This document shows, one piece after another, positions 6,313 to 12,374 of a stretch of DNA of 12,378 nt. Each line of letters starts with the position of its first letter. The stretch's first letter is position 1. This DNA comes from an uncultured Bacilli bacterium. Its GTDB lineage: Bacteria > Bacillota_I > Bacilli_A > RF39 > UBA660. The notes under the pieces were generated by a model. That model had not been told where the DNA came from, searched no databases, and was given only the letters and a program-made list of their open reading frames with translations. Where the stretch lies: the NCBI GenBank assembly GCA_947628075.1, contig CANQYF010000031.1:1-12378 (forward strand), read 5' to 3'. The position numbers and the translations under genes were made by a program.

Positions 6313-7279
6313 ATTGTCTAAAACTTAACACTCTAACTAACTCTTTATCTTTTTTAAATTGATCTAAATAAGTAAAAATTGCTTTTTTGGATTGTTTAGA
6401 TAATTCAAAACTTTCCAATTCTTGTTTTAGAAAAGAGCAAAAATCCAAATAAGTACTAGGGGTTGAAAATAAAATACCTGTTCTAATAAATATCTCTGAT
6501 ATGATAGCCATAAATTTATTTTCATTACTATTATCAATCAAAACATTTATAAATGGCTCTACTTGTTCAAATAATAAGTCTTCAGCATATTCATTTTTTG
6601 TACTATCCAAATAACTTTTACTTTTATTTGTTAAATCCGCGACTAATTTACTATTCCAGAATAATTCTGGTTGTTTCATTTTCTCATCGATTAATTGTTC
6701 TCTTAAAAAATTAAAAGATATCATTATATTATTTTTAAAATTGATAAGTTCCTTCTTAAAATCGCTATACTTACTATCTTTTATGTATAAGTTTAAAAAA
6801 TATAATATCGTTTTTATAATATCAATTTCTATAGAACTTTCTAAGTAATAATTTCCTAACATTTCATTTGCGGGATCTCTTCTATAAAGAAAATCATCAT
6901 ACTTAAATTGCAAATCTTCTGCTTCATATTTATCTATTAAATCAGAAATTTGATCAGCTAATCTATTTTTGATAATTTGATTTTTATTATTTTCTGTTAT
7001 ATCAAATAAAACATCTAAGCGATTATATTCACAATCATCTAATAAAGCTAAATTTATTTTAGTTAATTTATCTGTATTATTTCCTAAGCTTTTTAATAAT
7101 TCTTCTTCTTTAATTAATAATCCTTTTAAAATGTTTTTTAATAGATTTTTTTGTCTTTTAGTGATTTCATCTTTATCAGAAGTAAAAATATTATAAACTG
7201 TTCTTATTTTTTCTGATATTTTTAATAATTCCAGTACTGATTCGTAATCATCATGAGTTAATTTATTTTCGTCATTCAT
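6311..7279 (-). CDS. Hypothetical helical cytoplasmic protein
   Basis: A 322-residue protein I do not recognise. It is rich in Lys, Glu, Asp, Leu, Ile and Asn, with heptad-like helices throughout (for example ISEKIRTVYNIF, KNLLKNILKGLLIKEEELLK). It has no signal peptide, long membrane segment, P-loop or metal motif that I can see. Local landmarks are a CEYNRLDVLFD segment, an RRDPANEMLGNYYLE turn and a C-terminal FLKQELESFELSKQSKKAIF helix. It has a strong promoter of its own and GAGGG 12 bases before the ATG, so it is an expressed monocistronic gene. It ends in a shared terminator with the CapA-like gene. An insertion-element remnant lies directly upstream, just beyond its -35 box. Base use resembles the neighbours. 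A role in scaffolding or regulation would be guesswork. Confidence 0.8.
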   Translation of the reverse strand: MNDENKLTHDDYESVLELLKISEKIRTVYNIFTSDKDEITKRQKNLLKNILKGLLIKEEELLKSLGNNTDKLTKINLALLDDCEYNRLDVLFDITENNKNQIIKNRLADQISDLIDKYEAEDLQFKYDDFLYRRDPANEMLGNYYLESSIEIDIIKTILYFLNLYIKDSKYSDFKKELINFKNNIMISFNFLREQLIDEKMKQPELFWNSKLVADLTNKSKSYLDSTKNEYAEDLLFEQVEPFINVLIDNSNENKFMAIISEIFIRTGILFSTPSTYLDFCSFLKQELESFELSKQSKKAIFTYLDQFKKDKELVRVLSFRQ

Positions 7280-7317
7280 AAATTTTTAAAACCCTCGCTT
7301 TTTAAAATATAAACTAT

Positions 7318-7346
7318 ATTCTAAAGCAATAGTCTTTCAAAGTCAA
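7318..7346 (-). promoter_or_regulatory. Promoter of the 322-residue hypothetical gene
   Basis: On the minus strand TTGACT (7346-7341), 17 bases, TAGAAT (7323-7318). One mismatch in each hexamer and ideal spacing make this a strong sigma-A candidate. The -35 box overlaps the left copy of a 22-base direct repeat that recurs beyond the mobile element. Confidence 0.7.
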
Positions 7347-7362
7347 TAAAATAGCCAAAAAA
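7341..7362 (+). repeat. Left copy of a 22-base direct repeat flanking the element
   Basis: The segment matches 7951-7972 at 20 of 22 positions; the shared core is AAAATAGCCAAAAAA. It lies 11 bases outside the left end of the element and contains the -35 box of the adjacent gene. Confidence 0.7.
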
Positions 7363-7386
7363 GATGTAGTAAATGTGACTATCGAG

Positions 7387-7492
7387 TGAAAATGTCCGCT
7401 TTTTAAAACCAATTTTTAAATGAAAATGTCCTAATGAAAATAGATTTAAAAATGAATCTATTTTTTTAAGTGGTTATTCGGTGAAAATGTCC
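7387..7492 (+). repeat. Left array of three TGAAAATGTCC repeats
   Basis: Perfect copies lie at 7387-7397, 7421-7431 and 7482-7492, all in the same direction, facing into the element. They are likely transposase-binding sites rather than a CRISPR, because the spacings differ and the repeat is only 11 bases. Confidence 0.8.
7437..7467. terminator. Terminator-like hairpin inside the left end of the element
   Basis: AAAATAGATT (7437-7446) pairs with AATCTATTTT (7455-7464) and seven T follow on the plus strand. The A run before the stem gives the other strand a T run too. It would insulate the element from transcription entering at the left end. Confidence 0.6.
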
Positions 7493-7623
7493 TATAATAA
7501 TTTCTTCGGAAATCAGAAGAAGTAGAAAAACCCAAACCAATTATTTATCAAAATCAAAAGTAATAAAATCACCGACACCTAATAACCATCAGAGAATCAT
7601 CCTTGACGAAAAAATATGATGTT

Positions 7624-7689
7624 AAGATAATTTATCTTGGGGCTTTGCCCCAAACGCCCCAAGGTTTATCGCTTTTTGGTTGCCAAAAA
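7624..7689. other. Cluster of mutually exclusive hairpins in the element core
   Basis: AAGATAA/TTATCTT (7624-7638) overlaps the start of TTGGGGC (7637-7643). That arm can pair with GCCCCAA (7647-7653), or, extended to CTTGGGGC (7636-7643), with GCCCCAAG (7656-7663). A further TTTTTGG/CCAAAAA hairpin follows at 7673-7689. The arms share bases, so only one fold can form at a time. The stretch is far more GC-rich than its surroundings. Confidence 0.6.
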
Positions 7690-7700
7690 AGGAACAAATA

Positions 7701-7742
7701 AAAACGGAAGCATTATTAATTAAATTTATTGCTTCCTTTTTT
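7701..7742. terminator. Bidirectional terminator in the element core
   Basis: GGAAGCA (7706-7712) pairs with TGCTTCC (7730-7736). Six T follow on the plus strand (7737-7742), and the A run at 7701-7704 gives T on the minus strand. It is a well-formed rho-independent signal despite the 17-base loop. Confidence 0.7.
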
Positions 7743-7803
7743 GTATAACCATTACTTAGTGCTCGGGTCACTCCTCAGTGTTGCCTTATCCCCTAAGTAA
7801 TGG
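7701..7803 (-). ncRNA. Candidate small structured RNA within the element
   Basis: A perfect 11-base stem, CCATTACTTAG (7749-7759) with CTAAGTAATGG (7793-7803), encloses 33 bases. These hold an inner CACT-CCTC-AGTG hairpin (7769-7780) and a GGG/CCC pairing option. Read on the minus strand, the structure is followed at once by the GGAAGCA/TGCTTCC terminator, the layout of a roughly 100-nucleotide small RNA. A weak promoter may lie in the first right-hand repeat (TTGAAA, 17 bases, TAGGAT). No known RNA family is recognised, and it could equally be a DNA recognition structure of the element. Confidence 0.3.
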
Positions 7804-7839
7804 TCTTTATCCTAACAAAATATAATATAATTTTCAATA

Positions 7840-7944
7840 GGACATTTTTACTTAAAAACGACTAGAATTTTTTAAAAATTATACATTATTTTTCAACAGG
7901 ACATTTTTACAAAAAAATACTAATTTAAAATTAGGACATTTTCA
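7840..7944 (-). repeat. Right array of three repeats, inverse of the left array
   Basis: Copies of GGACATTTTTA lie at 7840-7850 and 7899-7909, with a perfect complement of the left repeat, GGACATTTTCA, at 7934-7944. The first two extend to a longer shared unit, TTTTCAAYAGGACATTTTTAC. Spacing mirrors the left array. Confidence 0.8.
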
Positions 7945-7950
7945 TTTAAA

Positions 7951-7972
7951 AGTCACAAAAATAGCCAAAAAA
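7951..7972 (+). repeat. Right copy of the 22-base direct repeat
   Basis: This copy matches 7341-7362 at 20 of 22 bases. Its first seven bases are the right terminus of the element, and its A run supplies the T tract of the neighbouring terminator, so it is not a simple target duplication. Confidence 0.65.
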
Positions 7973-7990
7973 AAGAAGCTTTTATGCTTC
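7967..7990 (-). terminator. Terminator of the tiny YjcZ-like gene pair
   Basis: On the minus strand GAAGC (7990-7986), a six-base loop, GCTTC (7979-7975), then eight T. It starts two bases after the stop at 7992. Confidence 0.8.
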
Positions 7991-7991
7991 C

Positions 7992-8120
7992 CTATATTAG
8001 AAAACTTCCACCAAGTATTATAGCTAACAATATATATAATATTAAAACTATAAAAAAGTAATTGTAAGCATTATTGGTGTTATTATTGCCTTGACAAACA
8101 TTATTATTTGAACAAGCCAT
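7992..8120 (-). CDS. Tiny single-pass membrane protein, YjcZ-like (42 residues)
   Basis: A polar Asn/Cys-rich head, MACSNNNVCQGNNNTNNAYN, is followed by one hydrophobic helix, YFFIVLILYILLAIILGG, and a short tail. AAAGGAGG lies seven bases before the ATG, a strong site that supports a gene this small. The layout of a Gly/Asn/Cys head with one membrane helix resembles the YjcZ-type tiny proteins of spore formers, but the helix deviates from the usual VLFILLIIVG core, so assignment is weaker than for the gene before it. It is the second gene of a pair, 23 bases after the first, and is followed directly by a terminator. A toxin-like or bacteriocin-like small protein is the alternative reading. 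Confidence 0.75.
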   Translation of the reverse strand: MACSNNNVCQGNNNTNNAYNYFFIVLILYILLAIILGGSFLI

Positions 8121-8143
8121 ATTTATACCTCCTTTAATTTAAA

Positions 8144-8230
8144 TTAAATATATGCTCCTACGATTATAATAAGTAAAATAAATAATACTAATATAATAGC
8201 AGCGCCAATTCCGTTATTTCCACAGTTCAT
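8144..8230 (-). CDS. YjcZ-family sporulation-type tiny membrane protein (28 residues)
   Basis: The sequence MNCGNNGIGAAIILVLFI then LLIIIVGAYI matches the hallmark of the YjcZ family: a short Gly/Asn/Cys head and one helix with VLFILLIIVGA. The family is found in spore-forming Bacilli and is annotated as sporulation-related, but its molecular role is not established. AAAGGAGGAG precedes the ATG with good spacing, so the gene is clearly translated despite its size. The first gene of a two-gene unit, it has a SigK-like sequence upstream. Together with the CotE-like gene it points to sporulation ancestry of the host. Confidence 0.85.
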   Translation of the reverse strand: MNCGNNGIGAAIILVLFILLIIIVGAYI

Positions 8231-8261
8231 AATTCACTCCTCCTTTATGTCTATTCATTTA

Positions 8262-8288
8262 TAATTTATGGTTAAATTTTTTAAGTGT
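8262..8288 (-). promoter_or_regulatory. Possible SigK-type promoter of the tiny gene pair
   Basis: On the minus strand AC (8288-8287), 16 bases, CATAAATTA (8270-8262). This fits the mother-cell SigK pattern AC-N16/17-CATAnnnTA and leaves a leader of about 25 bases. The pattern is loose and the DNA AT-rich, so a chance match is quite possible. Confidence 0.35.
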
Positions 8289-8333
8289 GAGTGCTTAAAT
8301 TAGTAAATTATGCTTTCTTTTGAATATGTCTTT

Positions 8334-8342
8334 TGTTATAAT
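8334..8342 (+). promoter_or_regulatory. Extended -10 promoter of the PrsA-like gene
   Basis: TGT followed by a perfect TATAAT (8337-8342) is an extended -10. The -35 region (TTTCTT, 17 bases upstream) is weak. GGGAGGA at 8352-8358 is the ribosome binding site, four bases before the ATG. Confidence 0.6.
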
Positions 8343-8362
8343 AATATTATTGGGAGGAATTT

Positions 8363-9388
8363 ATGAAAAAATATTTATTATTATTTATGATATGCTTACT
8401 TACCCTATGTGGTTGTGGTAAAATACCAAAACTTGCAAATGGTGAAGAAGCTGTTATAACATTTGCTAAAGATAAAAAAGAACATATGATTAGTGCAGAA
8501 GAATTATATACTTACTTAAAAAGTGATTTTGGTTTAGAAGCTACTTTAAATATGATCGATAATTACATATTAGAAGAAGAATTTGCATCTTTCGTTGATA
8601 CAGCCAAAGAAAGTGCCGCTAATCAAATTGAAGCTATGATTGAAGCATATGGTAGCAAAGAAACATTACAACAAGAAATTATTGAAAGGACAAATTACTC
8701 TACTATTGAAGCTTACCAAAATTATTTATACATAACTTATATGAATTCACATGCTTTAGAAGAATATGCTAAAACTTTAGTTACAGATAAAGAAATTGAA
8801 AAGTACTATAAAGATGAAGCTAAAGGTGATATTGAAGTATATAATATTTTAGTTACTTCTAAAGCTACTAATAATATGACAACTGAGGAAAAAGAGAAAA
8901 AGGAAAAAGAAGCTCAAGATACAATTAAAGAAATTATTAGTAAATTAGATAAAGCTGATAAAAAATTAGATACTTTCAAAAGTTTAGTTAAAGAATATTC
9001 CGAAGATGAAACTAGTAAACAAAAAGATGGTAATTTAGGATATATAAACATTGATACTTTAGGATCTAGTTATGATGAATTAGTTGATGCCGCTTATAAA
9101 TTAAAAGATGGTGAATATAGTAAAGAAGTTATTACTACTGAATTAGGATATCATGTTATTTATAGAAGTGCTTCTAAAGAAAAAGATACTTTAGATAACT
9201 TAAAAGATAAAATTATTGAAACTTTAGCAAATAGAAAATTGAGTACAAACAGAACTATTACTGTTGACTACTTAGAATATTATCGCAAATTATATAATGT
9301 AAAAATTCAAGATTCAGAAATAAATAAACAATATGGCATTTATATTAATAATTTAATCAATAGTTTAAATAGTACTTCTGAAGATTAA
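8363..9388 (+). CDS. prsA: PrsA-like peptidyl-prolyl isomerase lipoprotein (parvulin/SurA type)
   Basis: A 341-residue exported foldase. The signal peptide MKKYLLLFMICLLTL leads to a lipobox LCGC with the lipidated Cys at 18; Cys16 is a second cysteine just before it. An N-terminal helical chaperone part (about 45-140) precedes a parvulin rotamase domain (about 156-270): IEVYNILVTSK, a Lys/Glu-rich inserted helix (about 173-205), FKSLVKEYSED, then DGNLGYINIDTLGSSYDELVDAAYKLKDGEYSKEV and ELGYHVIYR. A C-terminal helical arm follows. PrsA acts on the outer face of the membrane to help secreted proteins fold. The gene is monocistronic, with its own extended -10 promoter and a shared terminator. 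The chaperone region is diverged, so the ortholog label is less certain than the family. Confidence 0.88.
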   Translation: MKKYLLLFMICLLTLCGCGKIPKLANGEEAVITFAKDKKEHMISAEELYTYLKSDFGLEATLNMIDNYILEEEFASFVDTAKESAANQIEAMIEAYGSKETLQQEIIERTNYSTIEAYQNYLYITYMNSHALEEYAKTLVTDKEIEKYYKDEAKGDIEVYNILVTSKATNNMTTEEKEKKEKEAQDTIKEIISKLDKADKKLDTFKSLVKEYSEDETSKQKDGNLGYINIDTLGSSYDELVDAAYKLKDGEYSKEVITTELGYHVIYRSASKEKDTLDNLKDKIIETLANRKLSTNRTITVDYLEYYRKLYNVKIQDSEINKQYGIYINNLINSLNSTSED

Positions 9389-9395
9389 AGAATTC

Positions 9396-9430
9396 AAAAA
9401 AATTGGCAATTATTTATTACCAATTTTTTT
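9396..9430. terminator. Bidirectional terminator between prsA-like and recX
   Basis: AAAAAAATTGG (9396-9406) pairs with CCAATTTTTTT (9420-9430), with an inner AAT/ATT pairing option in the 13-base loop. A and T runs serve both converging transcripts. It overlaps the recX stop by two bases. Confidence 0.85.
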
Positions 9431-10160
9431 ATGGCCTAAAGCCTTTTTTCATTAATCTAATTTTAATTTGATAATCCAAATTAGAATCAGTATATTTGGA
9501 AGCTAATTTATTCTTTAATTTTTGATATTCTTTCTCATATATCATATTATCGTCTTGAAAAGAATATTTATCTAAAATGAGATTAATATGATCTATGAAA
9601 AAACCTTTATTTTTAAGTTCGTTATAAACTTTTTGTTTAAGAAATAAACCTGACATATTATGATTACTATGTAATTTCTTTTGAATATATTTTTCAATTT
9701 TATTTAACCATATATCACTTGTAAAAGTATTTAAATAATTTTGAATATCTTCCTCTTGAAAACCTAATTTTTTTAAATCGTATAAAATTTTATTAGGGCC
9801 TTCCATACCTAAATTAACTTTATCATTAATATAAGATTTAATATATAAATAATCATCTAAATAGCCATCTTTTTTTAATCTATCTATTGTATAATTAATC
9901 GCGTCCTTATTATAATCTTTAAGTTTTTTAATAATTTCTTTTTCTGTTCTTAATTTAGAACTTATATATTTTAAAGCTTTTTCATAACTTTCTACATAGT
10001 TATTAAAAAGAATAATCTCTTGTAAATTTTTTTCATCTAATTCTTTATGAATTAAAAGATTAAATTTTAAAATAACATCATCATAAAGTTCTAATTTATT
10101 ACCATTATCTAAACATAATTCATATTTATTTTTTTTCTTTTTATAACTATTTATTTTCAT
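9429..10160 (-). CDS. recX: RecX, regulator of RecA
   Basis: The 243-residue protein is a three-helix-repeat RecX, somewhat longer than the enterobacterial form and close in length to Bacillota RecX. Repeat landmarks are ALKYISSKLRTEKEIIKKLKD from residue 62, the family signature RLKKDGYLDD (94-103) and GPNKILYDLKKLGF (121-134), followed by two more helical repeats and a basic C-terminus. RecX binds within the RecA filament groove and limits recombinase activity. It is the last gene of the ackA-nrnA-recX unit and starts 14 bases inside nrnA, with only a weak AAAGGC upstream, so coupling to nrnA translation is likely. The N-terminal extension (about 1-60) is Lys/Leu-rich. Confidence 0.88.
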   Translation of the reverse strand: MKINSYKKKKNKYELCLDNGNKLELYDDVILKFNLLIHKELDEKNLQEIILFNNYVESYEKALKYISSKLRTEKEIIKKLKDYNKDAINYTIDRLKKDGYLDDYLYIKSYINDKVNLGMEGPNKILYDLKKLGFQEEDIQNYLNTFTSDIWLNKIEKYIQKKLHSNHNMSGLFLKQKVYNELKNKGFFIDHINLILDKYSFQDDNMIYEKEYQKLKNKLASKYTDSNLDYQIKIRLMKKGFRP

Positions 10161-11091
10161 AAAGTGAACATGCCTTTTTTAATTCATCAATTAATTCATC
10201 TACTTCTTCCATAGTATTTAAACGAGCTCCACAAGCATATTTATGCCCTCCCCCATTAAATTTACTAGCAATAGTATTAATAATTGGACCTCGGCTTCTA
10301 ATACTAATTTTATATTGATTATTTTTAATATCTTCTGTAATAAATATCCAGACTAATAATTCTTCGATAAAATTATACCCATTGATGACATTAGAAGGGG
10401 TTGCAATATCAACATTGTATTCCTTTAAGACTTCATCACTTATTTTTATATATCCTAATTTACTTTCATCTATAACTAAATTATTAGTTATATATGCTAT
10501 AAATTTATATTCTGACATTGGTCTTGTATATAAAACATCATATAAACTTGTAAAATCAATTTTACTTATTCTTATCAATTCTTTTACGGTATCAAAAGTT
10601 TCATAAGTAGTATTTTTAAGAGAAAATCTTTCACTATCAGATACTATCCCTAAAAATAAATTTTCAGCAATATGTTTATTTAATTTTAATTTAGTATTTA
10701 AAATTAATTCACATACCATTTGAGAAGTACTTGATTTCTCAATATCTCCCCATTCTACAGTAGCATTTATATCTTCTTTTGGATGATGATCTATTTTTAA
10801 TATACTATCATATTTTAAATTATCAATCCCATCTATTCTAGCCATATTAGGAACATCTAAAACAATAAGTAAAACTTTAGTAAGATCATCATAATTGGGA
10901 TGATTTAAAGTTCCATAATATTTAAATTTGGCCACTGAAGTTCCAACTGCATAGACTTTTTTTTGTGGAAATGTTAATAAAATTGAATCTCTTAATGCCA
11001 TTTGACTAGCCACAGCATCAGGATCAGGTCCCACATGTCTAGCAATAACTATATTATCGTATTTTTTTATTTCTTTATAAATTTTATTCAA
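10147..11091 (-). CDS. nrnA: DHH-family oligoribonuclease / pAp phosphatase NrnA
   Basis: The 314-residue length fits the family. Catalytic DHH motifs are all present: RHVGPDPDA (18-26, with H19, D23 and D25), VLDVPN with D79, IDHHP (D101, H102, H103) and SDSERF with D152. The DHHA1 end has IRSRG (264-268) and GGGHKYACGA (280-289) for substrate binding. NrnA degrades 2-5 nucleotide RNAs and dephosphorylates pAp to AMP in the cytoplasm, the role Orn and CysQ fill elsewhere. The TTG start gives an N-terminus as long as that of Bacillus NrnA but has no clear ribosome site directly before it. The best one, AGAAGGTG at 11121-11114, lies 22 bases away and next to in-frame ATT/ATA codons, so a rare start further upstream is possible. 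It lies 28 bases after ackA. Confidence 0.9.
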   Translation of the reverse strand: MNKIYKEIKKYDNIVIARHVGPDPDAVASQMALRDSILLTFPQKKVYAVGTSVAKFKYYGTLNHPNYDDLTKVLLIVLDVPNMARIDGIDNLKYDSILKIDHHPKEDINATVEWGDIEKSSTSQMVCELILNTKLKLNKHIAENLFLGIVSDSERFSLKNTTYETFDTVKELIRISKIDFTSLYDVLYTRPMSEYKFIAYITNNLVIDESKLGYIKISDEVLKEYNVDIATPSNVINGYNFIEELLVWIFITEDIKNNQYKISIRSRGPIINTIASKFNGGGHKYACGARLNTMEEVDELIDELKKACSLYENK

Positions 11092-11119
11092 AAGTATCTT
11101 ATTTATAATGATGCACCTT

Positions 11120-12298
11120 CTAACTAATAAGTTCCAATGTATCTAAAGCAATCATTAATTCTTCATTAGTTGGAATTACATAAACAGGAATCTTAGAGTC
11201 ATCAGTTGAAATTAAACGGAATTCACCACGAAAATCGTTCTTTTCATCATCAATTTTAACGCCTAAACTTTGAATACGGTCAATAATCATTTTTCGCATT
11301 GTTTTAGAATTTTCCCCAACACCTGCAGTTAATGTAATTACATCTGCTCCATTTAATAGATTATTATACATAGCTATAAAGTTAGCTATTTTTTGAGCAT
11401 ACATATTTTGTGCTAATATACATCTTTCATTTCCTTCATTAGCGCCATTTTCTACATCTCTACCATCGCTTGATAAACCACTTATACCAAGTAACCCACT
11501 TTTTTTATTTAAAGCGTTTATAACTTCTTCAGCACTCATATTAGTTTTTTTCATGACAAAAGGAATAATTGATGGATCAATATCACCAGAACGAGTTCCC
11601 ATCATAATTCCTGCAAGAGGAGTAAATCCCATTGTAGTATCTACTACTCTTCCACTGTCAATTGCACATAAACTACCACCATTACCAATATGACAAGAAA
11701 TAACTTTTAAATCATCTCTTTTTAAATATTCAGAAATTGTTTTATAGATAAATCTATGACTTGTACCATGAAAACCATATTTTCTAATACCATATTCCGT
11801 ATACCATTCATAAGGAACTGGATATAAAAATTCAGATTCTTTCATAGTTTGATGGAAGGTTGTATCGAATACCCCAACATTTTTAACATTAGGTAGTACT
11901 TTCATAAAAGCTCTTACCCCCATAATATTAGCAGGATTATGAAGAGGACCTAATTCATTATATTTTTCAATTCTCTTAAGGACGTCTTCATCAAGTAAAG
12001 TTGAAGAAGTAAACTCACTACCACCATGTAAGATTCTATGGCCTACACCTTCAATTTCCTCTAAAGAATCAACTATTTTATTGGCAATTAATTCATCAAT
12101 CAATTTAGATACCGCAACAGAATGATCATCTAAAGGAGCTGATTTTACTATTTTTTCACCATTATATTTTATAGTATACATGCTACCTTCCATGCCAATT
12201 TTTTCAAATAAACCACTTGCAATGGTATTTTTACTTGGAAATTCTATCAAAGTAAATTTTAATGATGAACTTCCCGCGTTAACAGATAATATTTTCAT
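11120..12298 (-). CDS. ackA: Acetate kinase
   Basis: A full-length enzyme of 392 residues. The first acetate/acyl kinase signature VNAGSSSLKF covers residues 6-15 (N7, S10, S12, K14), and the second, YGFHGTSHRF, 174-183 (H177, H181). R88 in GHRILHGG, D145, R236 in GTRSGDIDPS and E380 near the C-terminus match the catalytic and metal-binding residues of the family. It interconverts acetyl phosphate plus ADP with acetate plus ATP, the usual last step of fermentative ATP production. The partner gene pta is not in the window. AGAGGTG lies just before the ATG, and a near-consensus promoter suggests high expression, as does its higher GC content (22 G/C in bases 11641-11700). It leads the operon with nrnA and recX. 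Confidence 0.97.
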   Translation of the reverse strand: MKILSVNAGSSSLKFTLIEFPSKNTIASGLFEKIGMEGSMYTIKYNGEKIVKSAPLDDHSVAVSKLIDELIANKIVDSLEEIEGVGHRILHGGSEFTSSTLLDEDVLKRIEKYNELGPLHNPANIMGVRAFMKVLPNVKNVGVFDTTFHQTMKESEFLYPVPYEWYTEYGIRKYGFHGTSHRFIYKTISEYLKRDDLKVISCHIGNGGSLCAIDSGRVVDTTMGFTPLAGIMMGTRSGDIDPSIIPFVMKKTNMSAEEVINALNKKSGLLGISGLSSDGRDVENGANEGNERCILAQNMYAQKIANFIAMYNNLLNGADVITLTAGVGENSKTMRKMIIDRIQSLGVKIDDEKNDFRGEFRLISTDDSKIPVYVIPTNEELMIALDTLELIS

Positions 12299-12319
12299 TT
12301 TTATACACCTCTAAGTAAC

Positions 12320-12348
12320 ATTATAAATGACTTATAACTTTTTGTAAA
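12320..12348 (-). promoter_or_regulatory. Promoter of the ackA-nrnA-recX operon
   Basis: On the minus strand TTTACA (12348-12343), 17 bases, perfect TATAAT (12325-12320). Transcription should begin near 12313, giving a leader of about 15 bases with AGAGGTG before the ATG. Confidence 0.85.
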
Positions 12349-12350
12349 CC

Positions 12351-12374
12351 AAGAAAAAACAAGTATTTCTACTT
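12351..12374 (-). terminator. Terminator of a gene beyond the right edge
   Basis: On the minus strand AAGTA, loop GAAA, TACTT (12374-12361) is followed by GTTTTTTCTT. The short stem and GAAA tetraloop look like a rho-independent terminator for a minus-strand gene outside the window, just before the ackA promoter. Confidence 0.55.

Larger units (their letters stand above)
7374..7957. mobile_element. Non-autonomous insertion element (MITE-like or internally deleted IS, possibly IS21-family)
   Basis: The ends are inverted repeats of 24 bases: TGTGACT, six variable bases, then TGAAAATGTCC on the left (7374-7397), and the exact mirror on the right (7934-7957), identical at 18 of 24 positions. The termini read TG...CA. 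Each end carries two further copies of the 11-mer with mirrored spacing: 34 and 61 bases on the left, 35 and 59 on the right. Multiple end repeats and terminal CA are described for the IS21 family, where they bind the transposase. No transposase is encoded, since every frame is broken, so movement would need enzymes in trans. Inside are hairpins, two terminator-like structures and a GC-richer palindromic module. A duplicated target site is not clear; only AAA is shared immediately outside both ends. Confidence 0.7.

Noticed and set aside
7501..7563. Short open frame in the element (LRKSEEVEKPKPIIYQNQK then stop) as a transposase C-terminal remnant
   Set aside because: It is 20 codons long, follows a stop directly, and points inward from the left end, where a gene tail is not expected; no transposase motif is visible.
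7760..7792. tRNA-like or known riboswitch fold in the palindrome loop
   Set aside because: No acceptor stem, CCA, T-loop or known riboswitch core could be laid on it.
7387..7944. CRISPR array
   Set aside because: The repeats are only 11 bases, occur in opposite orientations at the two ends, and have unequal spacers; no cas gene is present.
10382..10606. Plus-strand ORF of 74 codons
   Set aside because: It is a shadow of nrnA on the opposite strand with no promoter, ribosome site or recognisable domain.
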